DNA of 64,000 bases from Oreocharis arfaki (lineage: Eukaryota; Chordata; Aves; Passeriformes; Paramythiidae), in assembly GCA_013398015.1 (NCBI GenBank), contig VZRR01007715.1:124001-188000 (forward strand), written 5' to 3'. Position 1 is the stretch's first letter, and each line of letters begins with the position of its first letter. Below are positions 38,340 to 50,300 of the stretch, in pieces. Both the position numbers and the translations under genes were made by a program. The notes under the pieces were generated by a model that saw only the letters and a program-made list of their open reading frames with translations, did no database searches and was not told where the DNA came from.

Positions 38340-38878
38340 CTAATGGGGAAAAAACAGAGTTCATAACCTTCAGAAGAAGGGACAGGTAATTCAAGAGGAC
38401 TATAACGACTGAGACTATATGGGGAGAAAATCAGAAAAGCCAAAGCCCAGCTAGCACCTAATCTGCCTACTGTAGCAAAACATTGTGGAGATGGACAGCA
38501 GATCAGAAAGCCTGTCTGAGTCTGAGTCTGACATTGATCTCAGCACAACCCATGTCTACCCATGAGAAACTTAATCAAGAGAAGCAAGAAATTCAAAACA
38601 ATAAAGAGAGTAGATAGTAAATGCAGCTGCAGCTGGCTTCTGTTTGGATTCTTGGGATGTCTGTATTGTAGATAACTAATAATAGTATAGTGTAGTTAAA
38701 ATAGCCAATGAACCTGTTGTAGTAGTTAAGTAACCAATGGACAATGAGCACAAATGATAAACATACAAAAGTGTATATATGACACTAGCTTTTAGAATAA
38801 ACGCTTTTTGCCTGCACTTTACACTGGACTCAGTGTGTGTCGCGCGTCCGCCCCAACTGCGACAAAACATAACAAAAA
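38340..38878 (+). mobile_element. LTR-like segment of an endogenous retrovirus, forward orientation
   Basis: The right half has LTR promoter and polyadenylation landmarks in order: two CCAAT boxes (near 38704 and 38733), a TATA box in GTGTATATATGACA at about 38772-38785, AATAAA at 38796-38801, and an unusually CpG-rich R/U5-like end (GTGTGTCGCGCGTCCGCCCC) finishing near GACAAAACA. The LTR may start at TGTTTGG near 38641, with 38340-38640 a remnant of internal 3' sequence; the true left edge is unclear. No retroviral gene is recognisable. It lies antisense to PDE4D and directly abuts a CR1 element. Confidence 0.55.
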
Positions 38879-38884
38879 AACGCA

Positions 38885-40607
38885 TCAGCAACAAGATTTA
38901 AGAAGAGGGTCAAGGAGAACCTTCAGCTTTTATTGGCGAGAAAGGGTGAGGAAAAGGCTGAGGCACCTAACACCTTCTTTGCCTCAGTCTTTATTGGTAA
39001 GACATGGTTCTTTGGGTACCCAGCCCTCTGAGCTGGACGACAGGGACAGGAAACTGAATGAAGCCCCCTAATCCAGGAGGAAATGGTCAGCCACCTCCTA
39101 AAGCACTTGGACATACACAAGTCTATGGGGACAGATGGAATCCACCCAGGGGTACTGGGGGAGCATGCAGAAGTGCTCACCAGGCCACATTCAAGCATTT
39201 ACCAGCCATCCTGGTCAACTGGGCAAGTCCCAGCTGACCGGATGTCGGCAAATCTGATGCCGATGTACAAGGAGGGTCAGAAGGAGGACCCAGGGAGCTA
39301 CAGACTGATCTCGATCCAGGGAAGGTCACAGACCAGATCATCTTGAGTGCCACCCTATAGCAAGTGCAGGACAATCAAGGGGGTCGGGACCAGCCAGCAT
39401 GAGTTCCATGCCAGGAAAGGAAGGTCCTGCTTGATCAACTTGATCTCCTCGTACCACAAGGAGACCTGCCGAGCGGATGAGGGAGAGGTTGTGGATGTTG
39501 TCTGCCGGGTCTTTGACACCATTTCCCATAGTGCACTTCTCAAGGAACCAGCTGTTCAATGATTGGATGGGTCACTCCTGGGTTAAAAATTTTCTGGATG
39601 GCCAGACCCAGAGAGTGGAGGTGAACAGACCTACACCCAGTCAGTAGCCAGTCATCATCGGTGCTCCCAAGGGCTCAGTATCACAGCCAGTCCTGTTTAA
39701 TATCTCTACTGACCATCTGAACAAGGGGATTGAGTGTGCCCTCAGTCAGCTGGCAGATGATACCAGACTGGGCAGGAGTGTCGATCTGCTGGAGGGCAGG
39801 AAGGATCTGCAGAAGGACCTGGACATGCTGGATCAATGGGCTAAGGCCAGTGGTGTGAGGTTCAACAACATCCAGTGCTGGGTCCTGCCCTTGGGTCACA
39901 AAAGCCACATATGCAGCACTACAGGTTTGGGGCAGCACTGCTGGAAAGATGCCCAGGGGAAAAGGACCTGGGGGGGCCGGTGACAGCAGCTCAACATGAG
40001 CCAGGGTGTGCCCAGGTGGCCAAGAAGGCCAGTGGCATCCTGGCCTGGATCAGCAATGGTGTGGCCAGCAGGACAAGGGCAGGGATTGTCCCCTGTACTG
40101 GGCACTGGTGGGGCCACACCTCGAGTGCTGTGTCCAGTTCTGGGCCCCTCAGTGCAAGAAAGACATTGAGGGGCTGGAGTGAGTCCAGAGAAGGGAACAG
40201 AGCTGGGGAAGGGTCTGGAGCACAAGTGCTGTGAGGAGAAGCTCAGGGAGTGGGGGGTGTTCAGCCTGGAGTAAAGGAGCTTGAAGGGAGACACTCTACA
40301 ACTATCACCCTTTACAACTGCCTGAAAAGAGGCTGTGCCCAGGTGGGGGTTGCCTCTTCTCCTGGGTAGCAAGTGAGAGGACAAGAGGAAATGAGTATAT
40401 AATTCTTCACCAAAAGCATTGTCAAACATCGTAACAGGCTGCCCAGGGAAGTGGCTGAGTCACCACCTCTACAGGTTTTTAAAACACATGTAGATGCGGC
40501 CCTTGCGGACATAGTTTAGTGGTTTAGTGGTGGACTTGGCAGTGCTGGGTTAGTAGTTGCACTCAACAATCTTAAGGGCCTTTTCCAATCTGAACCATTC
40601 TATGATT
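38885..40607 (+). mobile_element. CR1 LINE, 1.7 kb, with decayed reverse transcriptase region
   Basis: The longest CR1 in the window. It starts in the ORF2 endonuclease-RT linker ('ctttgcctcagtctttattg'), carries RT blocks (a frame reading MSANLMPMYKEGQKEDPGSY at about 39241-39300), the catalytic-type LADDT motif at about 39749-39763, the C-terminal region and the 3' UTR, and ends with TTCTATGATT at 40595-40604. Several stops and frameshifts break ORF2, so it is inactive. It is 5'-truncated and antisense to PDE4D. Confidence 0.92.
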
Positions 40608-43600
40608 AAAACACAACACTATAAACTCTCTGGATTTGATCCAGTCCCTTTCAAATCCACCAAAATAACTTACAGCACTGCAGCATATTTTATTAATGTG
40701 GATTTTAGGAATTACTGAAGAAACAGTTATTTTAACTACAGATTTCAGAAACACTTTTTAAAGCTTAGAACAGCATTATAGATACGAAATTATCTTCTTT
40801 AAAATACATAACATAAAGTTAAACTTAAGGCAAATCAAATTTAATAATATATAAATGACAAAAAGAGACACTAAGTATGTTGAGGATGACATAATCACAA
40901 GTGAAATTAAAGCTGAAATATCCAGCTGGGAAATTAAGTATTTTGAAATTCATTTATTTTTTAAGCTCTGCAAGCATCCTTAATGTTCATAAGATGCCAT
41001 AAACCAAACTAGCTATGTAAGTCCTAGAACAAAGCAATTTCATAGAAGCGACGAAACTGGTATATGTTTAATGCACAATTGGTTGATCATCATTACTACC
41101 TAGAATAAAAGATAGAAAAGCAGAATTCAACATTTCCAAACTACTCAGTATCCGTCAGTGTGTTTTGTGTGGTTTAATTTCTTCTCAAGAGATGCAATTT
41201 TACATGTATCTCATGGTAAGAACTTTGAAAACAAGACATTAACAGTACCTTAATCTGTCTGTAAGCATATTTTTTCATGCTGAGGCATACATATTCACAA
41301 ATATATTGAACATTCTTACAGAGTTTTCACCTATGTGGTAAGAGTTGATCAGCTGGACATATATCCTTTCTTACAGGCAAGAGACTACAAAAGTGGAGAT
41401 CAGATACTGAAGAACTTAGGTCTGTTGCATTGAACTCTTTGCCCTTAGGAAACCAGCAGAGAGCACAGGATGTCTTGGCATCTTTATTTATTTTTCTGCT
41501 GAAAATGTAGAGTTCTACGCTAGAAGTCGCCATTCACTTCAAGCTTATTTTGGCAAACAAACAAGCTATTTCAGGGGTTTTTAAATAATTGCTTGCTAAG
41601 TATGTAATGCATTCAGCTCTTCAGAACATGAAGAAGTTCATACTGATATATTCATCACCAATTTTTATTGATTATTTTAATTTAAAGTTGTGGGATTTTT
41701 TTCCATCTAAAATAATGATCTTTTTAATTTTTGAGCTGCAAAATAGGGTAAAACTGAAGAATCAAAAATATGGAAATAAATTTAAATAATTTAATGAATT
41801 AAATTAAAATTGACACTTCAGTACGTTTGAGTTAGAGTAAGAATGGGGGTAAATTGCTATGAGAATTGTTATCTGATACCTTGCATTTAAAAAGTGTTCA
41901 GTCCACCATATTACATTGAAAATGACTGTAACCCCTGCTGTCACAGAGCAGCATTTTGAAGAAGTATTCCATTTCTTACCTGAATAAAACTATACAGCTA
42001 AGAAATGTTAGGACCATTTGAATCATATATTGCATAACTCTCTTTTGATTCTCTTTTTTTTTGGTGAGAAAGGCAAACAAGAGATAAAGTTGGCTTTGAA
42101 ACGTTAAGGCTTATATTAAGCCAAAAGTCTTTTAGTTCTAACAGTAGAGATTTTCCCAAGAAATAGGCTTGTAAAGACAGCAGTGCTCTGAGACATCTTG
42201 GCCTTATCACCTCCCTACTGAAAAGCCCAAAGGAAAAAAGTTTACTGAAATTTGGACATCAGTTTATTACACACAGCTCTTGTAAGGGGAAGTAGACATG
42301 GAAGCAGAAGTGTTTTTCACTATCTGGCATATGGTAATAACGTATAACCTTAAACTTAATGCAATGTATATAAAGCAAAAATTTAAGTGATTAAGTTCTG
42401 TGGTTGGAAATAAATTAACATCTGCTTAAGTGTAATTTCTCAGCTAATACCCAATTTATGCACCAATAAAAAATTTTGAATATCATATGTTTTGAGGACA
42501 GAAAATGCACATGTGTTTCAATCTGCTCATTTCTTTAAGTTTCTGTACCAGTTTAATTTCCTTTTTTCTTTCAGTTTTGTTACCACCATCTCAAACCAAG
42601 GGTTTTTTTCTCTGACCTGTGCTTCAAATTACATGTCAAGTTTCCTTACTCTTATTAAGGGCAGCTATAAATTTAACAAAAGATGGGTTCTTTAAATTGA
42701 AGTAGAAACAACTACTTTAATTTACATTTTGGGCACCAAGGTTTTCTAAAACAATATAAAAAATACTTGCCATATCTGACAATTTGCTTCTGCCTTTGAT
42801 CCAGTCATTAATTTTTCAACCACATTTATTCTCATTAAAAGTTAAATAGGTCTAAAAAGATTTATTGTGCATTCTGGACAAGTGTATAGAGAACTTTTAC
42901 AGTTGAAAGTTTGCTGATATAATTTTGCTTCTGAGTGTGATCCATGTAAGGATTAGTCAGTTGTTTCCATTCATTGGATTATGCTATACTGCTGCACTAT
43001 TCAATAGACATAGACATCAGATTTTCACAATGAATAATTTTCTTATTTGCTATATATTTCTCCCCAAGAAAAGAGGCACTTCAAGTTACTTCCTTAGTTT
43101 GTTTTCTTTGAGTGTGCATTTATCAATAAAAAAAACAACCAAAACCTACATTTTATTTTTAGACTGCCCAGTATTTATATTACACTAACACATCTACTAC
43201 TACAGCATCAATGTTTGCCTGTTATTTCAACTGGAATATCAAGTCACAAGCTTTTCTAGCTGTTTTTAGACCTCTAAATGTTCCTTCAGAAGTTTTAGCA
43301 ATCAGACAGGGCTTCCTACAGACCCTATACTACACGTTAGTTCATGTAAATAAAACTGTTTTGATTATAGTCATTTTTCATGCTTCATGAGCTCAAAGTA
43401 CTTGGTATCTATGTATCATTTTGGGATTCACAAGAACACACAACTGCTGGAAACTGTAGAACTTCAACATTAGATGGCATTTTTGTGAAAAGCATTTCAG
43501 ATTACTGTGCATTAGAAGCCAATTACTATTAGAAGCCAACTACTTCCATGCTGTTGAAAGTAAATTCAATCATCAAACTAAGATAAATATACAGAGGCAT

Positions 43601-43778
43601 ATCTTGCAGAACACTTTAGATGTGTTTCTGCTCTATGCACGTCTAGCATAGAGCTGAAGGCTTGGAAAAGTTATGGACATGTAATATAATGAAATATGGA
43701 TTAAGAATGGAAAGACTGTAGAAGAAAGGAACTAGCAGATTAGACCTATAAAAATACGGAAAGGAAATAGAGAAAGAG
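40608..43778. other. Intron without recognised genes
   Basis: AT-rich sequence with no identifiable element or exon; it ends in a purine-rich run leading into the assembly gap. Confidence 0.5.
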
Positions 43779-43965
43779 NNNNNNNNNNNNNNNNNNNNNN
43801 NNNNNNNNNNNNNNNNNNNNNNNNNNNNNNNNNNNNNNNNNNNNNNNNNNNNNNNNNNNNNNNNNNNNNNNNNNNNNNNNNNNNNNNNNNNNNNNNNNNN
43901 NNNNNNNNNNNNNNNNNNNNNNNNNNNNNNNNNNNNNNNNNNNNNNNNNNNNNNNNNNNNNNNNN
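43779..43965. other. Assembly gap (187 N)
   Basis: A run of unresolved bases with GA-rich sequence on both sides (AGAAAGAG on the left, GAAAG on the right). The gap evidently lies inside the microsatellite that follows, and its real length is unknown. Confidence 0.97.
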
Positions 43966-44060
43966 GAAAGAAAGAAGGAAAGAAAGAAAGAGAAAGAAAG
44001 AAAGAAAGAAAGAAAAAGAGAGAAAGAAAGAAAGAAAGAAGGAAAGAAAGAAAGAAAGAA
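43966..44060 (+). repeat. GAAA tetranucleotide microsatellite
   Basis: About 95 bases of GAAA repeats with a few GGAA and GAGA interruptions. With the AGAAAGAG on the far side of the gap, the full array is longer than shown. Confidence 0.95.
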
Positions 44061-46999
44061 AATATCTGGAACAGGTGCAGCTGATTCTGCTATGAGCTCT
44101 CTTCCAGCTATGAAATCCCTCTTACCTTTAGGATTCTAAGCCAACAAATGTACAGTATTTTTGCCATGCACTTTTAAAACTTCTACGCAAAAAGGTATGC
44201 TATGTCTTTAACAAAAGCTTACTTTGAAATATCATATAACCTTTCCAAAAGGAAAAATACAACGCTAATAAAAAATCCCCCTTAATTCAAGGAAATCTGA
44301 TAGTCTTCAAGAGATCAACATGGGAAGCTAGCTTATTTGTACATGCAGAGTTTCTAGCAGTGTAAGGTGGGAGGAAAACTACTTTGCTCAGAACAATCTC
44401 CTGCCATACACCTAAACTGCTCTGTTGGCTATGCTAGGAAAATTTATATTTTCCAGCTGAACACCCTTCCTGTTAGTGTTAGTAACTCTTAGTTACAGTC
44501 ATTAAGCATGACTGTAAATTTATTTATTTCCTAAGGAAAGACAACAAATCACTGCAGAGATAAATTGATGGAAGCTAGTGAGAACACCGGCCAAAAAACG
44601 GTGAGACTTGCCAGACAATTTTAGTGAAGATTTAGTGGCAGGCTCTGTTTCCTCAAATCAATTTCAATCTCTCTCTTCCAATATCTTTGTTTTGCAGTGT
44701 CCTCAGAGTGCTAGTAGTGGTTAACGTTATCAGTTTCTTTTGCATTTTTTTAAGTCACGCTAACAGAAAACAGAAATTCAAGTAAGCACCTGAGTAATTT
44801 GTATTTTATGCTATTCAGTATTCCTTGCTCACTGACGAAAATAAAATAGATCTTTAGTGAAATTTCTGCGATGTTAAATATCCCGGAGGCATTTTTCTGC
44901 TCACATATGGGAAACCCTATAAACAATGTAGAGATATCAAAATACCTATCTTAAGTATAAGCTGTTTTTGTTCTCAGCCAAGCACAGATTATGCCTAAAT
45001 ATTCTTAGAACATTGCTGCATAGAGAAATGGATTTGCTGATAATCTAAGGTTTATAAGTGGACAGAGGGAAATCAAATGAACATCAGTTCCTGGAGCACA
45101 TATGTACATCCAGCCGCCCTCCATATCATTTTCCTGTCATTGGATAGGACATTACTAATGTTTCATTTGATGTTATCTCAAGTGTTTAAGAGAGACAGAG
45201 AGAGAGAAAGAGTACCCGCAAGTGCATCTGCATGAAAGCACCCCAAATTTGTGATATTTTTTATTTGATATTATAACAGTGAATAAAACTGTTCAACAGA
45301 ATGTTTATCCTCCTTCCATATACTTTCTCACTAGTAGCATGTCTTTTCCACTTCTATAAAAAGTCCCTTCGCTGCTTCCTGAGAAGTTAACTTTGCTTTG
45401 AAATACTTGATGCTATTTCATCTCCTAAGTGGAGACTAAAAATATTTTTAAAAAGAGGAATTTTATGAGCTTAACCTAAAATTATGAGTGTAGAGGTAAA
45501 ACAAAGATAAACATCAAATTACCTTTCCAAAACAGGAAAGGTTATTTGAATGGCAGCTGCTCTGACTCTCATTACTTTTTATGAGCATCTGCTGTAAGCA
45601 AGCACGAATGGGACCACACGCTAAAATAAAGGTCTGAAAAACTGTAGTGATAACTGAGTGATGATCATCCGAAGATTTCTCAGTTCCAGAATCTGATGTG
45701 AGATTTTCATCTGTCTAACATGTCCTAGAAGAGTGAAAAATATACCTTTGCCTCATGAGCTCTCTATTTAATATAAACTTATTATTAATAGTTATTCCTT
45801 CTAACTTTAAATTTCAACAGTGGGACTCAGTTCTCTGTGGTTGAATGTGTTTAGGTTACTGCACATGTGTGTTCAAATACACATCCAAATAATTCTTAGA
45901 TGTTTTGAGGTTTTGATTACATCCCCTCATATACGACCAAGCACTCATTTTACTACTCCTTTGTGGGAATGATGCTCTAAGACTTTGGTCCAGGAGGAAT
46001 AACTAAACTAAACTAAGCTAAGCTCTTATTACATATATTTTGAATTTTCTAGTGACTTTCAAGTCCTCAAAGATGGTAGACTTTTGCCCTTTTTTCCCTC
46101 TAGACTTCTCTCAATATGTAAAACGAGCTCATGAGAAGTTTTTCTACACTGTACAGTTCAGAACCATGTACCTATTTTCCAGGGAAGCCAAATTTTGAAA
46201 CATCTTTTGGACGAGGTTTTAATGACAATAGCAAAAAGGAAGAAAATAATTTGGGGTTTCAAGATACAGTTTGCAATCTCAAATTTTCGTGGCATCGTGT
46301 CATATAATAACTGAAACCTCAGAATAGTGGAAGTAACTGAAAGTCAAGCTCAGCAGTCAAAGGCATAGGTTCAAGTATTGGGCCAGGACTTTTGAATGAG
46401 GTTTTTTTGCACTGTTCTAATTTCTGGAATTAGAAGGGTGCATGGATGGCCCAGAGAAAACATTCCCATCATGCTTACTTTTCCTGTCTGGAGCTGTATA
46501 TGGCCTTAGATCAGTTTGGTCAAGGTAGTAGAGGCAAGAGAGGAAATATTCATAACATCTCTGAGAGATACTGAAGTCTTCAACAAACTATTTGATTGGA
46601 AATCACAGTGCTATTTTCCTGTCTTTATTCATCCTGAGCATTCTTGCAGCTGAACTCTCTCTCTGAAATCAGAGAGAAAAGATGTTACAGGTCCCAGACA
46701 AGGAGAGCATGAGGGGACAGTCTATGCAAACTAATCTACCAAAGGAATCAGTCATTCCTAGAATTGAGTATGTAATAAATGGCACTTAAAAACAACACTA
46801 AGAGCACTAGACTTTCCAGTAGACCTGTGAAATTGCTATTACACATTTGTGAGAGTGCACCCAGAGAACTATGCTACCTCCCTGATCAGAGAATGGATAC
46901 AGAGAAGATGGAACAAGTCTTTTGGAAGTCCACAGTGATGTAATGTGAAGCAAAAGACCCAAGTCAGAACACAGCAAATTCTGATTAGATGCTGGAAAA
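44061..46999. other. Intron without recognised genes
   Basis: AT-rich; a short GA-rich run lies at 45189-45213. No mobile element or exon recognised. Confidence 0.5.
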
Positions 47000-47345
47000 G
47001 TGTTTTACCATGAAGTGGTCAAATCCCACAACAGTTTGTCCAGAGAGACTGCAGAACCACTGTTCTTGGGAGTGTTAAAGACTGCACTGAATACCATGCT
47101 GGGCAATCTGTTCTCAATAGATCTTCTTTGAGCAATGGCTGGACNGGGGAGAGAGACAGGAGAGGGACAAACAACAGTTTGTCCAGAGAGACTGCAGAAC
47201 CACTGTTCTTGGGAGTGTTAAAGACTGCACTGAATACCATGCTGGGCAATCTGTTCTCAATAGATCTTCTTTGAGCAATGGCTGGACCAAGTGTTTTACA
47301 GAGGTCCTTTCCAACATAAATCATTCCATGATTCCATGATTCTAT
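47000..47345 (+). mobile_element. CR1 LINE 3' end containing an exact 117-base duplication
   Basis: CR1 3' sequence (diverged 'agtttgtccagagagactgc' block, then 'ttacagaggtcctttccaac') ending with tail repeats ATTCCATGATTCCATGATTC at about 47320-47340. Bases 47028-47144 are repeated without a mismatch at 47171-47287, with a 26-base spacer that begins with an unresolved base at 47145. Without the second copy this is an ordinary short CR1 tail. Antisense to PDE4D. Confidence 0.8.
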
Positions 47346-50300
47346 AATGCTATATGTCCATATTTTTTCTTTGGCCCTTTCATATTTATTTGCATGTACT
47401 AAGTTAACTGAGTGGGCAGATTTGTCTTATTTATTTATCATCAGTGTGCAGTTATTTTTCTTTACTGAACTAAAAGATACTTCACAACTTTGGCACAAAT
47501 ACTGTCATGTAACACTGTAATACAGACCTATTTAAAACAACTGTAAGTAGCCAGGCACTCATGCATAATGGTAGCCACAATACTAAGCTAAAGGGTTAGT
47601 CTGACATCATCACAGCAGGACACAGTAAGTCTTTGGGAAGACACGGGAGACAGGACAGACACCTCTGAAAAGACTTTGGGGAATGAACAACAGTGTGACA
47701 TATCCTACCTACTACTGACTGACAGCTATTGCTCCCCTTCTGTAACCCTTGCTATATATAACTTAAGGCCTCAAAGCATCAAGGAAGAGAGGCAAGTTAC
47801 AGGATCAAAATAAATATTAACAGAATTTAAAATCTCATCTATACATTTTCATTCCTATTAGTAAATGTTATTATCACCTTTAAATATGCAATATAAACAT
47901 GCATTATTAAATCTAATTTCTAATTACTAAATCTACTTTCTTTTGATTACCAGAAGAGCTTTGGATTTGATCCTGCAAGGGTGGCAGATCCACTCTATTA
48001 CCAAAAAAGAACTCTTGTTCCAAAAAATAACCTGTAATCTTGTTCATGAAAATAAACTAAAAGCTCATCTTTTCTAGATCTGCTGAATACCTCGTACTGA
48101 CTATGGCAAAGGAACATTGACATTCTTCACATTGGCAAGGAGCAACCTACTTTCAAATCATCCTATCAACTGACATAAAGTGGTGTTTGTCCAACACCCT
48201 TCTTCATTAAACTCTCACCTTCCAGTAGCAAAAAATTCATTCTTGGAACTTGTCCATTGAGGCAAACTGTTTAGCTGTCAAATGGTATTGCCTTACTTTC
48301 CTATATGCTCCCAGCTTCCTCTCACATTCATAGCCTTAACATGAATCTCACAGGTTTTCCTGCTAGCTCCAAAGTTTTCTCTAAAGGAAGAGTACAATGT
48401 ACTTAACTCTGTTTAAGCTGAATTTTAAAGAAACCTACTAAGTTTCTTTTAGTGTTTTACAGAAAATTTCCATCTATTTATTCTTCAGCTCTGCACCTGG
48501 TGTCTCCACATGTTCAGAGCATCAGCTGAGCACCACTGAGCAGACATCATGAGCTTGTGTATTCAATGGACATCTTCACTAATACTCAAATAATATTGCT
48601 ATATTAAAGCCCATTTTAAAAATATGAATACATTTTAAAAGTTATGTTAGTAATTTTAAGGTAGAACATCATATGGCCACATCTTTAAGAAAAAGTGTTT
48701 AAGTCCTGATTATTCTGTTTGATTATTAAGAGATTGTCCGGTTAAATTACCAGGTGTATACTCATTAAATTAAGAAATCTCAGCCATTTATTCCCAGCAA
48801 CATTCATATTAAAATATATTTGAATACGTGAATTTTATGAGCTCGTATTTTTACAAGTTCCAATGGCATGTAAATTAATGCTACTCATATAGTTCAGGTC
48901 ACACAATTCTAATAATCAGAAAATGTAGTCCTTTCACAACATGGAAATAACACCCTTAATAACACTTATTTAAAACATTGACAACATAAGTTTCTTATTT
49001 ATCTCTATTGACAATTATAAAGAACTGTAATCCAACAATGTTTACTAAGCTGTAAAATTTATTTGTGTCTTTGAGGAAGGGCTAGCATATGCCAATTATC
49101 TTAACATCTTGGGTGCCAGTACTGTGTAGTAGTAAACAAAGCAATAATACACTGCCAGACAAGTAAACAACAAAATTCTAAATCAGAAACTGATACTAAA
49201 TTCTGAGAATGTTATTTATGGGCCTGTAAATTGGAAAACACTCTTTTTCCTTTTCCTTTGTTTGTGTGGAAGCAGCTAAGACATAATAGATCAAGAGGAG
49301 CTTTCCAAACCAAGCAGGAGAAAGGAATGGGTCTTAGGATGGAAAGAAGTGCACATTTTATTGGAGAACCAAACAGATTTGCAAAGACTCAATTATTTTT
49401 CTAGAGGCTCTATATGTCGCTACAAAACCCAAGAGTTTATCTGTCTAAATTATTACAGTGGCATACAATACCCCAGACTTCAGAAAGTTGAGAAAGTAAT
49501 GCATAAACCTCCTTTCTTCCCCTAATGGAGAATAAAGCCTGTGGCAAACTTAAATATTACATTGCATTCGATTTTGAGTGTTATTTTGGTTTATTAACTA
49601 TTATTGTGTGATATAAGGACAAGATTGACACTTCAAGGAAAATAATCGTACTTTAGAGCAATCTTCATATGTAAGCAACACAGTAATGGATCCTACTTGC
49701 TTAGACCCAGTCCCATACACGAAATGAAAAGAGAGCAAGTAGATTTTTTTGACAGCAACTGGTTTTAATGGTCACTTATCAAAGTAGTTTTTTAAACAGA
49801 CAGCAATGGGGAACAAAAACAAAGATTACTGGATTGTAAAACCTAGTGTTGCCTCACCAGTGTGTGGATGTTTATGTTTAAACACAGATAAAAAGTTGTT
49901 TTTGTGAAAAAGCGTAGACCAAAACAACACTTGGGATAAAATTTACAGAAGACCTATTGTAAAATAATAATTTTCTGGGAAACCTGACAAAAAAACTCCA
50001 AGATTCTAAGACACTAAGATTTATTTTAAGTATACAACATCCTGGGAAATTCCATGACTAGTGGAATTAGGACTGATAGTGTTTTTTCTTTAATTTTTCC
50101 AGCCTGAAATTTCAGCAGTGAGAAATAGAACACAGAAAGACGATATGGCAAGATGATTTAGTTGACATATGACTAATGGCCTTTAAAAATGCTAAGGTGG
50201 TTTTTTCTTTAAACAAATTACGCGTGTATATAGACCATGCAATAATGCGGTTATGCGCAAAGAGGTACCTGAAATTTTTGAAGATAACCAGAACAACTCC

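Noticed and set aside
39896..40429. A 177-codon minus-strand frame
   Set aside because: It is antisense to the CR1 LINE at 38885-40607 and has no independent similarity.
43966..44060. GAAA array considered as a CRISPR-like or telomeric repeat
   Set aside because: The unit is a four-base microsatellite without spacers and is not TTAGGG.
47019..47324. Minus-strand frames containing a repeated peptide
   Set aside because: The internal repeat comes from the probably artificial 117-base duplication of a CR1 tail and includes an unresolved base; it is not a repeat protein.
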